Below, one piece after another: positions 8,063-16,531 of a stretch of DNA of 64,000 bases. Below the pieces are notes generated by a model, which saw only the letters and a program-made list of their open reading frames with translations, searched no databases and had not been told where the DNA came from. The number at the start of each line of letters is the position of its first letter. The first letter of the stretch is position 1. Position numbers and translations under genes: made by a program. Source of the DNA: Syntrophaceae bacterium (lineage in GTDB: Bacteria > Desulfobacterota > Syntrophia > Syntrophales > Smithellaceae); contig PLMQ01000068.1 of assembly GCA_003142535.1 (NCBI GenBank), positions 1-64,000 on the forward strand. Direction: 5' to 3'.

Positions 8063-9145
8063 ATGGCAGGAAATACTATAGGCAGTTTATTTCGTGTAAC
8101 GACCTGGGGTGAATCGCACGGCGCGGCTTTGGGCGCGGTGGTTGACGGTTGCCCTGCAGGGTTGAAAATCGAAAAGAAAGATATTCAGCAAGCGCTGGAC
8201 AGAAGAAAGCCGGGTAAGAATGTTGCTTCGACAACAAGAGGCGAGGGCGATAAAGTAGAAATACTTTCCGGCATTCTTGAAGGAAAAACAACCGGTACGC
8301 CGATTTCACTTTTAATCAGAAATGCGGATGCAAAGTCTTCCGCCTATGATGAGTTAAAAGATGTTTTCCGCCCCGGCCACGGTGATTTCACTTATTTGCA
8401 GAAATACGGCATCCGCGACTGGCGCGGCGGCGGGCGTGCTTCCGGTCGCGAAACAGCAGCCCGTGTTGCGGCAGGCGCTATCGCGGGAAAGCTGATTGCT
8501 CAAGCCGGTATGGAAGTTATCGCCTACACGCAGGCAATCGGCAATATCGTGATTGATCAGGCAAAATTAGCCAAAATTAAAGATTTCAGCCGAAAAGTGC
8601 GCGACAATATTCTTTTTTGTCCTGATGCCAAAGCGGCCATAGCTATGGAAAAAAAACTGGCTGCAGTTCGTCACGAAGGTGATACATTAGGCGGTGTTGT
8701 GGGAATAATTGTGCGTGGCTGTCCTGCTGGTTTGGGTGAGCCGGTATTTGATAAAATGGACGCAGATCTGGCCAAAGCCTTGATGAGTATTGGTTCGGTT
8801 AAAGCTGTCGAGGTCGGTGCCGGTGCCGGTGTTAATATAGCCTCTCTGAGAGGTTCACAGGTTAATGATCAAATGAGCAAGAATGGATTTAGCAGTAATA
8901 ATGCGGGCGGTATCTTAGCCGGGATTACTAACGGTGAAGATATTGTTCTGCGGGCTTATTGCAAACCGGTGCCATCCATCGGCAAGGAACAGTGGACGAT
9001 AAATATTCAGGGCAAAGAACAGAAGATTAAAATTCAAGGTAGGCATGATGTGTGTGTGCTGCCGCGGATTGTGCCTGTCTGTGAAGCGATGGTAGCAATT
9101 GTGCTGGCTGATCACTGGCTGCGGCAGAGGGCGGCAAAAATATGA
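8063..9145 (+). CDS. aroC: Chorismate synthase
   Basis: Converts EPSP to chorismate; needs reduced FMN. The 360 residues carry TTWGESHGAALGAVVDG at the N-terminus, RRKPGK, DWRGGGRASGRETAARVAAG and KAVEVGAG, all family signatures. AAAGGAAA precedes the ATG at good spacing. It overlaps tyrA by ATGA. This is the last common step before the Phe/Tyr and Trp branches. No trp genes are in the window. Confidence 0.95.
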   Translation: MAGNTIGSLFRVTTWGESHGAALGAVVDGCPAGLKIEKKDIQQALDRRKPGKNVASTTRGEGDKVEILSGILEGKTTGTPISLLIRNADAKSSAYDELKDVFRPGHGDFTYLQKYGIRDWRGGGRASGRETAARVAAGAIAGKLIAQAGMEVIAYTQAIGNIVIDQAKLAKIKDFSRKVRDNILFCPDAKAAIAMEKKLAAVRHEGDTLGGVVGIIVRGCPAGLGEPVFDKMDADLAKALMSIGSVKAVEVGAGAGVNIASLRGSQVNDQMSKNGFSSNNAGGILAGITNGEDIVLRAYCKPVPSIGKEQWTINIQGKEQKIKIQGRHDVCVLPRIVPVCEAMVAIVLADHWLRQRAAKI

Positions 9146-9915
9146 AAAATCCCATTATTGGCATAATCGGCGGCACTGGCGGTATGGGGCGCTGGTTTGC
9201 TGATTTGCTGCAAAAGGAAGGCTATAACGTTCATATCTGGGGCAGAAAATCAGCAATGAGCATTGCTGACCTAGTAGCATTAAGCAATGTCATCGTTATA
9301 GCGGTGCCTATTTCCGTAACAGCCTCAATGATTAAAAAAGTCGGGCCATTGGTGCCGGAAGGTTCTCTTCTAATGGATTTAACATCGCTCAAAAAAGAGC
9401 CAGTGGAACTAATGCTAGCCAACTCCCGAGCCGATGTTATCGGTTGCCATCCCCTTTTTGGGCCGCCGCTCAAGGATGTCCAAGGACTAAACGTTGTTCT
9501 GTGTCCGGCCAGAAGCGGCAAATGGCTGGTCTGGCTGAAAAATATTCTGGATAAAAATGGCTTAATCGTTATGGAAAAAACTCCGGAAGAACATGATAAA
9601 ATGATGGCGATTGTTCAGGTACTCAATCATCTCAATACTATTTCATTGGGTATAGTGCTGGCCGATACAGGTATTCCTTTGGCTGAAATCAATAAATTCT
9701 CCACGCCTATTTTTCAGACAAAGGTAGAAATAATTAAAAAAGTATTTACCGAAAACCCGGGGCTCTATACCGATATTATTGCCGGAAATACCGATGTGGA
9801 AAAAATGCTGGAATTATACGAAAAAGCTCTGGCTGATATCCGCCAAGTGATTGAAATCGGCGATGGAAGAAAACTGCAGGAAGTATTAGAAACGTCAGCA
9901 AAGAAACTATTCTGA
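9142..9915 (+). CDS. tyrA: Prephenate dehydrogenase
   Basis: Oxidative decarboxylation of prephenate to 4-hydroxyphenylpyruvate. The 257 residues are of the short (TyrA catalytic core only) type, resembling archaeal forms. The Rossmann loop GGTGGMGRWFADLL is at the N-terminus. HPLFGPP marks the substrate region, and EHDKMMAIVQVLNH is the start of the helical dimerisation domain. There is no ACT domain, so feedback by Tyr would have to come from elsewhere. It is the last gene of the operon. No clear terminator follows; a repeat element begins 76 bases later. Confidence 0.88.
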   Translation: MKNPIIGIIGGTGGMGRWFADLLQKEGYNVHIWGRKSAMSIADLVALSNVIVIAVPISVTASMIKKVGPLVPEGSLLMDLTSLKKEPVELMLANSRADVIGCHPLFGPPLKDVQGLNVVLCPARSGKWLVWLKNILDKNGLIVMEKTPEEHDKMMAIVQVLNHLNTISLGIVLADTGIPLAEINKFSTPIFQTKVEIIKKVFTENPGLYTDIIAGNTDVEKMLELYEKALADIRQVIEIGDGRKLQEVLETSAKKLF

Positions 9916-9991
9916 AAAAATGTTTTTATTTAATCTGTTTTTCCTTTTGATTTAAAATGACATGGTGTATCTTAGCAATTAACGAAATCAA

Positions 9992-10138
9992 CTAATACCA
10001 CGTCGCTTTCTTTGGCTAACTTTGTTGGCAGCGTCGTCGGCTTCCTGAACGTATGGACAACGCGTGACCTTTAGGTTATACGCCTGCGGAGCCTTCTCCT
10101 TGCAGCCACGTTATCCTTTGAAATTGAAATGGTATAAT
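9992..10138 (+). repeat. Dispersed repeat family A, copy 2
   Basis: Element of about 147 bp bounded by imperfect terminal inverted repeats: CTAATACCAC (9992-10001) on the left and TGGTATAAT at the right end. The centre contains GTCGTCGGCTTCCT.AACGTAT and CGCCTGCGGAGCCT, shared with copy 3. The right end covers the first bases of the sirtuin frame, so it contributes either the start codon or upstream signals of that gene. Confidence 0.7.
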
Positions 10139-10916
10139 GATTAGAAGAGAGATTTCCTTGGAAGAAAAAATTAATAAAGTAGCTCAAATTATCGAAAGAG
10201 CCGGAAGAATTGTTGTCTTTACCGGGGCGGGAGTCAGTACGGAGTCAGGTATCCCAGATTTTCGCAGTCCCGGCGGGCTTTGGACAAAATTTGATCCGAA
10301 TGATTTTACCATTGACAAATTCCTGAGTTCAGAAGATACGCGAAAAAAAATGTGGAAGATTCTTCTGGAGGGCGGCCTGATGGCTAATGCCGAGCCCAAC
10401 GCTGCGCACCTGGCCATAGCCGAACTGGAAAAAATGGGGAAACTGAGCTGTGTAATCACTCAGAATGTTGATAACCTGCACGAGAAAGCCGGTAACAACA
10501 AGGCAAATGTGCATGAATTGCACGGTAATATGCAGTGGCTGGTTTGTCTGGATTGCGGGCAGAAATATCCGGTGGAACTTTTTACGGAAAATATAACGTC
10601 TGATGATTATGTGCCGGATTGCAAAAAATGCGGCGGCATATTGAAACCGGATGTTATTTTTTTCGGTGAGCCTCTGCCGCAGAGAGTATTAATGCAGGCC
10701 ACATATGAATCGCAGTCCTGCGATTTGTTTATTGCCATCGGGTCTTCTCTAGTTGTTTACCCCGCTGCTTACATGCCTCTTTACGCGAAACGTGCCGGTG
10801 CCAGTGTAGTTATTATTAATTTGGGTCCGACGGAACAGGATGATATCGCCGATGTGATAATTGACCATTCCGCTGGTGAGACAATGACAAAAATAATGGA
10901 AAGACTGAAGGCGTGA
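10137..10916 (+). CDS. Sir2-family NAD-dependent protein deacylase
   Basis: Removes acyl groups from protein lysines, consuming NAD. Signatures are VFTGAGVSTESGIPDFRS, TQNVDNLHEKAG, the catalytic His in ELHGN, two CxxC zinc pairs (CLDCGQKY and CKKCGG), FFGEPLP, AIGSSLVVYPAA and NLGPTEQD. The ATG at 10137 lies in the end of a repeat element and has no good ribosome-binding site. A TTG at 10158, preceded by AGAAGAGAG, is a reasonable alternative and would remove seven residues. Known bacterial sirtuins regulate acetyl-CoA synthetase and similar enzymes; the target here is unknown. Confidence 0.9.
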   Translation: MIRREISLEEKINKVAQIIERAGRIVVFTGAGVSTESGIPDFRSPGGLWTKFDPNDFTIDKFLSSEDTRKKMWKILLEGGLMANAEPNAAHLAIAELEKMGKLSCVITQNVDNLHEKAGNNKANVHELHGNMQWLVCLDCGQKYPVELFTENITSDDYVPDCKKCGGILKPDVIFFGEPLPQRVLMQATYESQSCDLFIAIGSSLVVYPAAYMPLYAKRAGASVVIINLGPTEQDDIADVIIDHSAGETMTKIMERLKA

Positions 10917-11033
10917 AACGTGAAGCGCAAACATAAGTGACGAGTGACGGGTAACGAGCGGTAGAGAATGGATTCAAACCGTCCCTTACAAAACGAATAA
11001 TAAGATACGAGATACGAACGACGAGGTCCTTTT

Positions 11034-11930
11034 ATGTGCTTGATTCTATTTGCCTATAAAATTCATCCATCCTACAATTTAATTGTTGCCGCCAATCGGG
11101 ACGAGTTTTATGAACGTCCGTCATCTCCCGCTGAATTCTGGGAAGATGCCCCACAGGTTCTTGCCGGGCGAGACTTAAAAGAAGGCGGCGCCTGGCTGGG
11201 AATTACCAGAGAAGGGAAGTTCGCGGCCATCACTAATTACCGCGATCCTGCTGCTATCAAAGCAGATGCGCCTTCGCGGGGCAAACTCGTCAGTAATTTT
11301 CTTATAGGTCCGGAAAATGCTATTTCTTATTTAAAGAAGATTTCAGGACAAGCGCATAGATATAACGGCTTTAATTTAATTTTTGGTGATGATAGAGATA
11401 TTTTCGCTTATTCCAACCGCGGAGAAAAGCAAAAGCTCGAGGCCGGAATTTACGGGTTAAGTAATCGGCTTCTGGATAATGCCTGGCCGAAAGTTGTGCG
11501 AGGCAAGAAGGCATTATCTGCGGTAATGGCTAAAAAAGGCGATGATTTAGAGGCTGCGCTTTTTACAATTTTATCCGACAAGAAAATCGCCCCAGATAAC
11601 AAACTTCCGGCAACCGGTATCGGATTGGAATGGGAAAGGCTGCTATCAGCAATTTTTATTTGTGAAACTCCAATTCCGAAAGCGAAGCGCAACGGAATTG
11701 GTAAGTTGAACAATCCCGCAAAGCGGAGGGTACAATGCTCCAAAGCTTGCTTTCCGAAGCAAGCTTTGGAGTTACCCGTGGGTGAAAGCCCTAATTATGG
11801 TACCCGCTCTTCTACAGTACTGTTAATTGGAAAAAATAAACGTGTAAGATTTGTGGAAAAGGTTTTTGACGGAAAACGGGAGCCGTGGGTAGAAAGCAGA
11901 TTTTCCTTCGTAATTGATAAAGGAAATTAA
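11034..11930 (+). CDS. NRDE/TANGO2-family protein with in-frame repeat insertion
   Basis: The N-terminus MCLILFAYKIHPSYNLIVAA followed by NRDEFYERP is diagnostic of the NRDE (TANGO2) family. LAGRDLKEGGAWLGI, FAAITNYRDP and GLSNRLLDNAWPKV confirm it. The family has an Ntn-hydrolase-like fold and an uncertain role. The protein is 298 residues long, but 40 residues (from about 212, ending just before SPNYGTRSSTVLLIG) are encoded by a repeat element. Without them the chain would be 258 residues and would read AIFICESPNYGTRSST, which fits the family directly. GTCCTT just upstream of the ATG is a poor ribosome-binding site. Confidence 0.88.
   Translation: MCLILFAYKIHPSYNLIVAANRDEFYERPSSPAEFWEDAPQVLAGRDLKEGGAWLGITREGKFAAITNYRDPAAIKADAPSRGKLVSNFLIGPENAISYLKKISGQAHRYNGFNLIFGDDRDIFAYSNRGEKQKLEAGIYGLSNRLLDNAWPKVVRGKKALSAVMAKKGDDLEAALFTILSDKKIAPDNKLPATGIGLEWERLLSAIFICETPIPKAKRNGIGKLNNPAKRRVQCSKACFPKQALELPVGESPNYGTRSSTVLLIGKNKRVRFVEKVFDGKREPWVESRFSFVIDKGN
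11667..11786 (+). repeat. Dispersed palindromic repeat family B, copy 1, inside a gene
   Basis: A 120-bp insertion (40 codons, no stop) flanked by TGAAA duplications at 11663-11667 and 11783-11787. It contains two hairpins. The first pairs CCAATTCCG (11671-11679) with CGGAATTGG around an AAGCGAAGCG-type loop; the second pairs CTCCAAAGCTTGC with GCAAGCTTTGGAG. The first 37 bases and the GCGGAGGGTA block match, in reverse complement, the element at 15498-15678. Confidence 0.8.
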
Positions 11931-11997
11931 GGTATGCAGAAGGAACAAGATAATATTAAACTAAAGCCAATCCTTTGGGTAGAGAAAGGAAGTTTTT

Positions 11998-12744
11998 ATG
12001 AAAGTTGTTTATTCCGAAGATTTTAAACAAGTCTATACAAGCGATCCTGCCGCTGCCCCCGGAAGAATCGAAGCTATTGAGATGGCTCTCAGAGGCAAAG
12101 TTACTTATATTAATCCTGATGAGGCGTCAAAGGAAGACATCCTTCGAGTTCACACATCGTCTCATGTAAGTTCGGTGGAGCGCGAAGGTGTTTACGATAT
12201 TGCTGCATTGGCAGCCGGAGGTGCCATCAAAGCGGCGGAAATTGGTCTTTCCGAACCTTGCTTTGCTGTGATTCGTCCGCCCGGCCATCACGCTTCGGCA
12301 GGCAGCGCCTGGGGATTTTGTTATTTTAATAATATGTCCATTGCGCTGGAGAAATTGAAAAATGAAGGAAAAATCAAAAAAGCATTTGTTCTTGATTTTG
12401 ATTTGCACTATGGCGATGGCAATGTCAATATTCTGGGAGGTAAAGGATACGTAACTATTCTCAATCCGACAACAGAAAATCGTAATAAATATTTGAAAAG
12501 TGTTGAGCACAATCTGGCGCAAACCGATGCTGATATAATTGCCGTATCGGCAGGTTTTGATAATCACGAACAGGACTGGGGCGGTTTGCTCAAAACTGAA
12601 GATTATCGTTATATGGGCAAGCTTGTCCGCGAAACAGCAAAGCGCAATCAGGGCGGCTGCTTTGGTATTTTGGAAGGTGGCTACAACCACAGTGTTTTGG
12701 GGAAAAATGTCCTGGCGTTTATCGAAGGATTGGAAGAAAAATAA
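11998..12744 (+). CDS. Histone-deacetylase-superfamily amidohydrolase
   Basis: Zinc-dependent deacetylase fold. Seen are VIRPPGHHA (active-site His pair), WGFCYFNNM, VLDFDLHYGDGN (zinc Asp/His), VSAGFDNHEQD and ILEGGYN. At 248 residues it is shorter than the usual 300-340, lacking much of the N-terminal region that precedes the RPPGHHA block. Substrates in bacteria include acetylpolyamines and acetylated enzymes; none can be assigned here. GAAAGGAAG lies before the ATG. Its stop codon falls at the left end of a family A repeat. Confidence 0.88.
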   Translation: MKVVYSEDFKQVYTSDPAAAPGRIEAIEMALRGKVTYINPDEASKEDILRVHTSSHVSSVEREGVYDIAALAAGGAIKAAEIGLSEPCFAVIRPPGHHASAGSAWGFCYFNNMSIALEKLKNEGKIKKAFVLDFDLHYGDGNVNILGGKGYVTILNPTTENRNKYLKSVEHNLAQTDADIIAVSAGFDNHEQDWGGLLKTEDYRYMGKLVRETAKRNQGGCFGILEGGYNHSVLGKNVLAFIEGLEEK

Positions 12745-12868
12745 TACTCTTTTGCTTTCTTCGGCTAACTTTGTTGGCTACGTCGTCGGCTTCCTCAACG
12801 TATTACCAATACGCCTGCGGAGCCTCCTCTTTGCCGAATCTGATCCTTTGAAAGCGCAGTGGTATTAG
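12743..12868 (+). repeat. Dispersed repeat family A, copy 3
   Basis: About 126 bp between two convergent genes, with left end TAATACTC and right end GTGGTATTAG. The centre folds: CGTATT and AATACG pair around ACC, and GGCT pairs with AGCC outside. The element supplies the stop codon context of both neighbours: the TAA of the deacetylase at its left edge and the TAA of the minus-strand gene (12865-12867) at its right edge. Confidence 0.75.
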
Positions 12869-14004
12869 TTGCTATCTTTCTGATAATCCAATGTCAGTGA
12901 ATAAGGCGAAAAATTGACAACTTTAAAATTACCTTTTTGTTTGATGCTGTTGGCCAGATAAAGAGTGTTTTCCGGATAACTGACGATAAAATCACCCATC
13001 TGCTTTTCTTCAACTGCGGAAACCCAGACGATGCTTTGCAACAGCCCTTTTACTTCCGTCACCGTTTCGATATCGGTTATGCCATTTACTTTAACAGTGA
13101 CTTTTTTTGTATTGCCTTTGATATACTGGCTTACTTTATCCAGAATTGCGGGTGTCAGATTTTGTGCCAGCTCTTTCATTGCTGCTGCTGCCGCGTCTTC
13201 CACACTATTGGCCAGCGCTTTGGCTTCTTCCGTTCCGGTAGCCAGAATTTCCATGTTACCGGTTTTGTTGTTCTTGGCGATGATACGATAGCTGAGCCTT
13301 ACCGTTACATTATTGAACGGCATGGAAAGACCGTAGCCGATGTTTTCCCCTTTTTTAGTGGAAATGTTATAGTCAACTTTGCCGATGATCAGCAGGTTGG
13401 ACAGGAATTTATACATCATGCTGCGGACGGTCAATGTGCTGCCGGTGCATACGGCATTTTCAATAGCTGCCGCATCGATGGCGTGAGTCGGAGCAACATC
13501 AACCAGGGTATAGTTTTGTTCGATAAGCTTGCTGATCAGAGTTTCGGATAAAATATTTGTTTCCTCGAATTTGTTACCGCTGCGCCCCGGTTTATGTGCC
13601 GGGATAAAAACGGCTATTGAATTATTCAGTGCCAATTGGGATACCGCTTCTTTGGCTCCGGATGGTTCGACGCAGGCGTTGATTTTAACTTTAACACTGT
13701 CGGGACTATTTATCTGGTCTTTAACAGTATAACTTTTAACAACTCCGCCGGCTTTGGTTTTAATGACATCTTCGACTAAAATAAAGTTTTGCACAAAACT
13801 TTGTGCTTTGATTTCCGTACCGACAACTTGTTCGACTGCCGCCCATTTGGCGCGGGCAATTGCTTCCAGTTTGGCCGAGGGAATATCGTTATTGACTATG
13901 GCGGCTTCCGCTTCCGTATTAATGCATTTTTCCTGGCCTGCCGCTGTAGTTACTTCCCAACAGAGCAAAAGGGAAAGACAAAGAAAAAAAGATACCTTTT
14001 TCAT
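12865..14004 (-). CDS. Exported FlgT-N-domain-like protein
   Basis: A 379-residue protein with a clear signal peptide (MKKVSFFLCLSLLLCWEVTTAAG). Residues about 45-110 (ARAKWAAVEQVVGTEI, then GGVVKSYTVKDQ) resemble the FlgT N-terminal domain found in flagellar and other outer-envelope proteins. The middle (about 120-290) resembles the adjacent CsgG-like alpha/beta domain, with repeated Ala-rich helices (AKALANSVEDAAAAAM). The C-terminal part (YIKGNTKKVTVKVNGI) is a small alpha/beta domain. Probably periplasmic. No other flagellar genes are in the window, so a flagellar role is not implied. Confidence 0.6.
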   Translation of the reverse strand: MKKVSFFLCLSLLLCWEVTTAAGQEKCINTEAEAAIVNNDIPSAKLEAIARAKWAAVEQVVGTEIKAQSFVQNFILVEDVIKTKAGGVVKSYTVKDQINSPDSVKVKINACVEPSGAKEAVSQLALNNSIAVFIPAHKPGRSGNKFEETNILSETLISKLIEQNYTLVDVAPTHAIDAAAIENAVCTGSTLTVRSMMYKFLSNLLIIGKVDYNISTKKGENIGYGLSMPFNNVTVRLSYRIIAKNNKTGNMEILATGTEEAKALANSVEDAAAAAMKELAQNLTPAILDKVSQYIKGNTKKVTVKVNGITDIETVTEVKGLLQSIVWVSAVEEKQMGDFIVSYPENTLYLANSIKQKGNFKVVNFSPYSLTLDYQKDSN

Positions 14005-14098
14005 AATACTACCTCATTGATAATTTTTGGTGCCCGGAACAAACAACCCTTTCCGGCAAATACGCGTTATGCTAACATATCTTGCCTCTAGATTCAAA

Positions 14099-15475
14099 CT
14101 ACTTGCCAATGCAAAAGCTGGAAAAAATCTTATCCAGAATTTCATCATTAATCTTCTTGCCGGTTATTTCATCAAGACTGTTCAGAACTTCGCGTAAATC
14201 CATAACGGTGCATTCCGGTGGCATGCCGCTAATGATGCTTTCTTTAGCTCTTTGTATATTATCGGCTGCTTTCTCCAGAGCCGATTTATGGCGTATATTG
14301 GTAATCAGCACTGAACCTTTATATTCTTCATTCTTGCCAAAGCAGGAATCAAGGATGGCATTTTTCAGCTCATCAATGCCCGTTTGGAATTTAGCTGAAA
14401 TATTGAGTATTTTCCCGTCCGGCAAGAACTTTTTGATTTCAGCTTTATCCCACGCGGGAGGTAAATCCCTTTTATTGATGGCCACAAGGTAATTATTTTT
14501 TGATATTTTGGCTATGATATCAGTATCTTCTTTGGTCAGTGGTTTGCTGCCGTCTAAAAGAATTATTGCTATGTCGGCATTGGCCAGATTCTCCCAGACC
14601 AGATCGATTCCTTGTTCTTCAATATCATTCTGCGGCTTTCTGATTCCTGCTGTATCAACGATATTGACCGGAATACCCCGGATGTTGATTGTGTCCGTAA
14701 GGAAATCACGGGTCGTGCCGGGTATTTCCGTAACAATAGCTCTTTTCCTGCCGGTCATTGTATTGAGAAGACTGGATTTACCTACATTAGGTTTGCCGGT
14801 GATAACTACGTTGATGCCTTCCGAATAAATTTTTGCGGTCTGATAAGAATTTAAAAGTAATTGTAGGCGTTCGGCTACGATATCAATTTGCGGCGGCATT
14901 GGGGGTGTTTCTACTGCGGAAACATCTTCGGAGAAATCAATGGCCGCCTCCAGAAGGGCCAGCGCTTCAATTAAAAGGAGCCGCAGATTTTCCATTTCCC
15001 CGCTCAGCGCACCTTTTAATTGAGCAAGGGCAATTGCGGAAGATTTCTCTGATCGGGCGGCAACAATGCCGGCCAGTGCCTCTGCCTGTGCCAGATCAAG
15101 CCGGTTGTTGAAAAAGGCGCGCTGCGTAAATTCTCCCGGTGCGGCAAGCCTGCATCCCATTTCCACCAGTTGTGCCAGAATTGTCTGCATAATCAGCGGG
15201 CTGCCGTGGCAGTTGATTTCCAGAACATCTTCGCCGGTAAAGGAATGCGGCTTATGCATCAGGGAAATCAAAACTTCATCGAGAATGGTTTTACCGTCTG
15301 CGGCTAGAAGATCACCGTGATACAGGTGATGACTTTCCCAGGAACAATTTTTCTGTGCGGGCTGAAAGATGCGCCGCGCAATATCCCGGGCATGGGGACC
15401 GCTAACGCGAATTATACCCACACCTCCGGTGCCCAACGGAGTGGCAATTGCAGCTATGGTATCTGGGTTATACAC
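14099..15475 (-). CDS. mnmE: tRNA modification GTPase MnmE
   Basis: With MnmG it installs the 5-aminomethyl/carboxymethylaminomethyl group at U34 of tRNAs. The start is taken as GTG at 15475 (reading YNPDTIAAIATPLG), giving 458 residues, the family norm. A 39-residue longer frame exists but is encoded by a repeat element. Visible are GRxG-like GTGGVGIIRVSG at the N-terminus, the G domain with P-loop GKPNVGKSSLLN, TTRDF, DTAG and NKRD, and the C-terminal CIGK with the catalytic Cys. It ends the rpmH-rnpA-yidD-yidC-jag-mnmE block. Confidence 0.95.
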   Translation of the reverse strand: MYNPDTIAAIATPLGTGGVGIIRVSGPHARDIARRIFQPAQKNCSWESHHLYHGDLLAADGKTILDEVLISLMHKPHSFTGEDVLEINCHGSPLIMQTILAQLVEMGCRLAAPGEFTQRAFFNNRLDLAQAEALAGIVAARSEKSSAIALAQLKGALSGEMENLRLLLIEALALLEAAIDFSEDVSAVETPPMPPQIDIVAERLQLLLNSYQTAKIYSEGINVVITGKPNVGKSSLLNTMTGRKRAIVTEIPGTTRDFLTDTINIRGIPVNIVDTAGIRKPQNDIEEQGIDLVWENLANADIAIILLDGSKPLTKEDTDIIAKISKNNYLVAINKRDLPPAWDKAEIKKFLPDGKILNISAKFQTGIDELKNAILDSCFGKNEEYKGSVLITNIRHKSALEKAADNIQRAKESIISGMPPECTVMDLREVLNSLDEITGKKINDEILDKIFSSFCIGK

Positions 15476-15497
15476 AATGAGAAACTTCCGATTAATC

Positions 15498-15678
15498 ACG
15501 GGTATGAATCCCAAAACAAGCTTTGGAAACATTTCGTGAGCTTGCCACGGGGTATTATACCCTCCGCGTACGCGGGATAATTTGTCCTGCACGCTTCAGT
15601 ACACTTTGTTTCTGAAGCTTGGGACTCATTACAACTCACCAATTCCGATGTGCTGCGCTTTCGGAATTGGAGTTTCAC
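15498..15678 (-). repeat. Dispersed palindromic repeat family B, copy 2
   Basis: Longer copy (about 180 bp) of the element inserted in the NRDE gene, in opposite orientation. It holds three hairpins: AATTCCGA with TCGGAATT around AAGCGCAGCACA-type loop, GCTTCAG with CTGAAGC, and ATCCCGCG with CGCGG-containing sequence. CGTGA occurs at both edges and may be a target duplication. It lies between jag and mnmE and could affect the mRNA of this block, since it separates their ribosome-binding regions. Confidence 0.7.
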
Positions 15679-15758
15679 GAATAAAATAGGGTGAAGGTAT
15701 TGTGACTAAAGCTCACTTAAATCATTCAACCTTCAGTCTATGCCTGATCTTTAGTTTT

Positions 15759-16517
15759 TTATTCAGGTTTGTTTCCTATGCGCGCCGGCAGAATAACAAT
15801 CTTGCGATATTCCCCCTCACCGCGGCTTTTTGTAGTAAGCGCTTCATCTTCCTGCAACGCCAGATGAATAATGCGCCGGTCATGGGCATTCATGTGGCTG
15901 AGCGATACAGGTTTTTTTGTTTTCTTTACCTTATCCCGTATTTTTTCCGCCAAACTCAAAAGAGATTCTTCTCTCCTTTTCCGGTAAGCTTCCGAATCCA
16001 CCATGATCATTTTGCGTTCGTTATCCGCTCTGTTAATGGCTTTATTCAGAATATATTGGATGGCATCGAGATTCTGTCCGCGTTTGCCAATAAGCAAGCC
16101 GCTGCCGTCGCCCTCAATATTAAGGATTATTTTTTCCAGCGTTTCCCGGGCAGTAACCTGACAATCAAAAGACATTCTCTGTAAAATACCCGATAAAAGC
16201 TCTGCGGCTTTAGGAACAAGCGGAGAATTGAAAATTGCCGGAGCTGATTCTTTTATTTCCGATTTGGCTTTTGTTGCGATTTTTAGTTTAGCTTCACTTC
16301 TTACGGGAATATCATCACCGAGGTCGAACGATACATCAATAGAAAGCAGGGAAGCTCTTATTTTAGCTTTTTTGGAAAGCACCCCCAGAAAGCCGCCGGT
16401 ACTTTCGGATATTATTTCGATATTTAATTTTTCCCGGGGTACGCCAAATTGACGACAGGCCGCTTCAATGGCTTCGTCAATTGATTTCTCCTCTATTTCT
16501 ATTGTTTTTGTACTCAT
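15759..16517 (-). CDS. jag: Jag/SpoIIIJ-associated RNA-binding protein
   Basis: A 252-residue cytoplasmic RNA-binding protein. It has an N-terminal Jag_N domain (about 1-52, STKTIEIEEKSIDEAIE), a linker rich in Lys/Ala, a KH domain (LLIGKRGQNLDAIQYILN) and an R3H domain (HDRRIIHLALQEDEALTT). Its place next to yidC is conserved in many bacteria. It binds RNA with little known specificity and is linked to cell envelope regulation in Firmicutes. It follows yidC by 14 bases and is surely cotranscribed. Confidence 0.93.
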   Translation of the reverse strand: MSTKTIEIEEKSIDEAIEAACRQFGVPREKLNIEIISESTGGFLGVLSKKAKIRASLLSIDVSFDLGDDIPVRSEAKLKIATKAKSEIKESAPAIFNSPLVPKAAELLSGILQRMSFDCQVTARETLEKIILNIEGDGSGLLIGKRGQNLDAIQYILNKAINRADNERKMIMVDSEAYRKRREESLLSLAEKIRDKVKKTKKPVSLSHMNAHDRRIIHLALQEDEALTTKSRGEGEYRKIVILPARIGNKPE

Positions 16518-16531
16518 TTAAAACCCTCGAA

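Noticed and set aside
15476-15592. N-terminal extension of MnmE by 39 residues
   Set aside because: The extra codons lie in the repeat element; the family starts at the YNPDTIAAIATP region, where a GTG is available.
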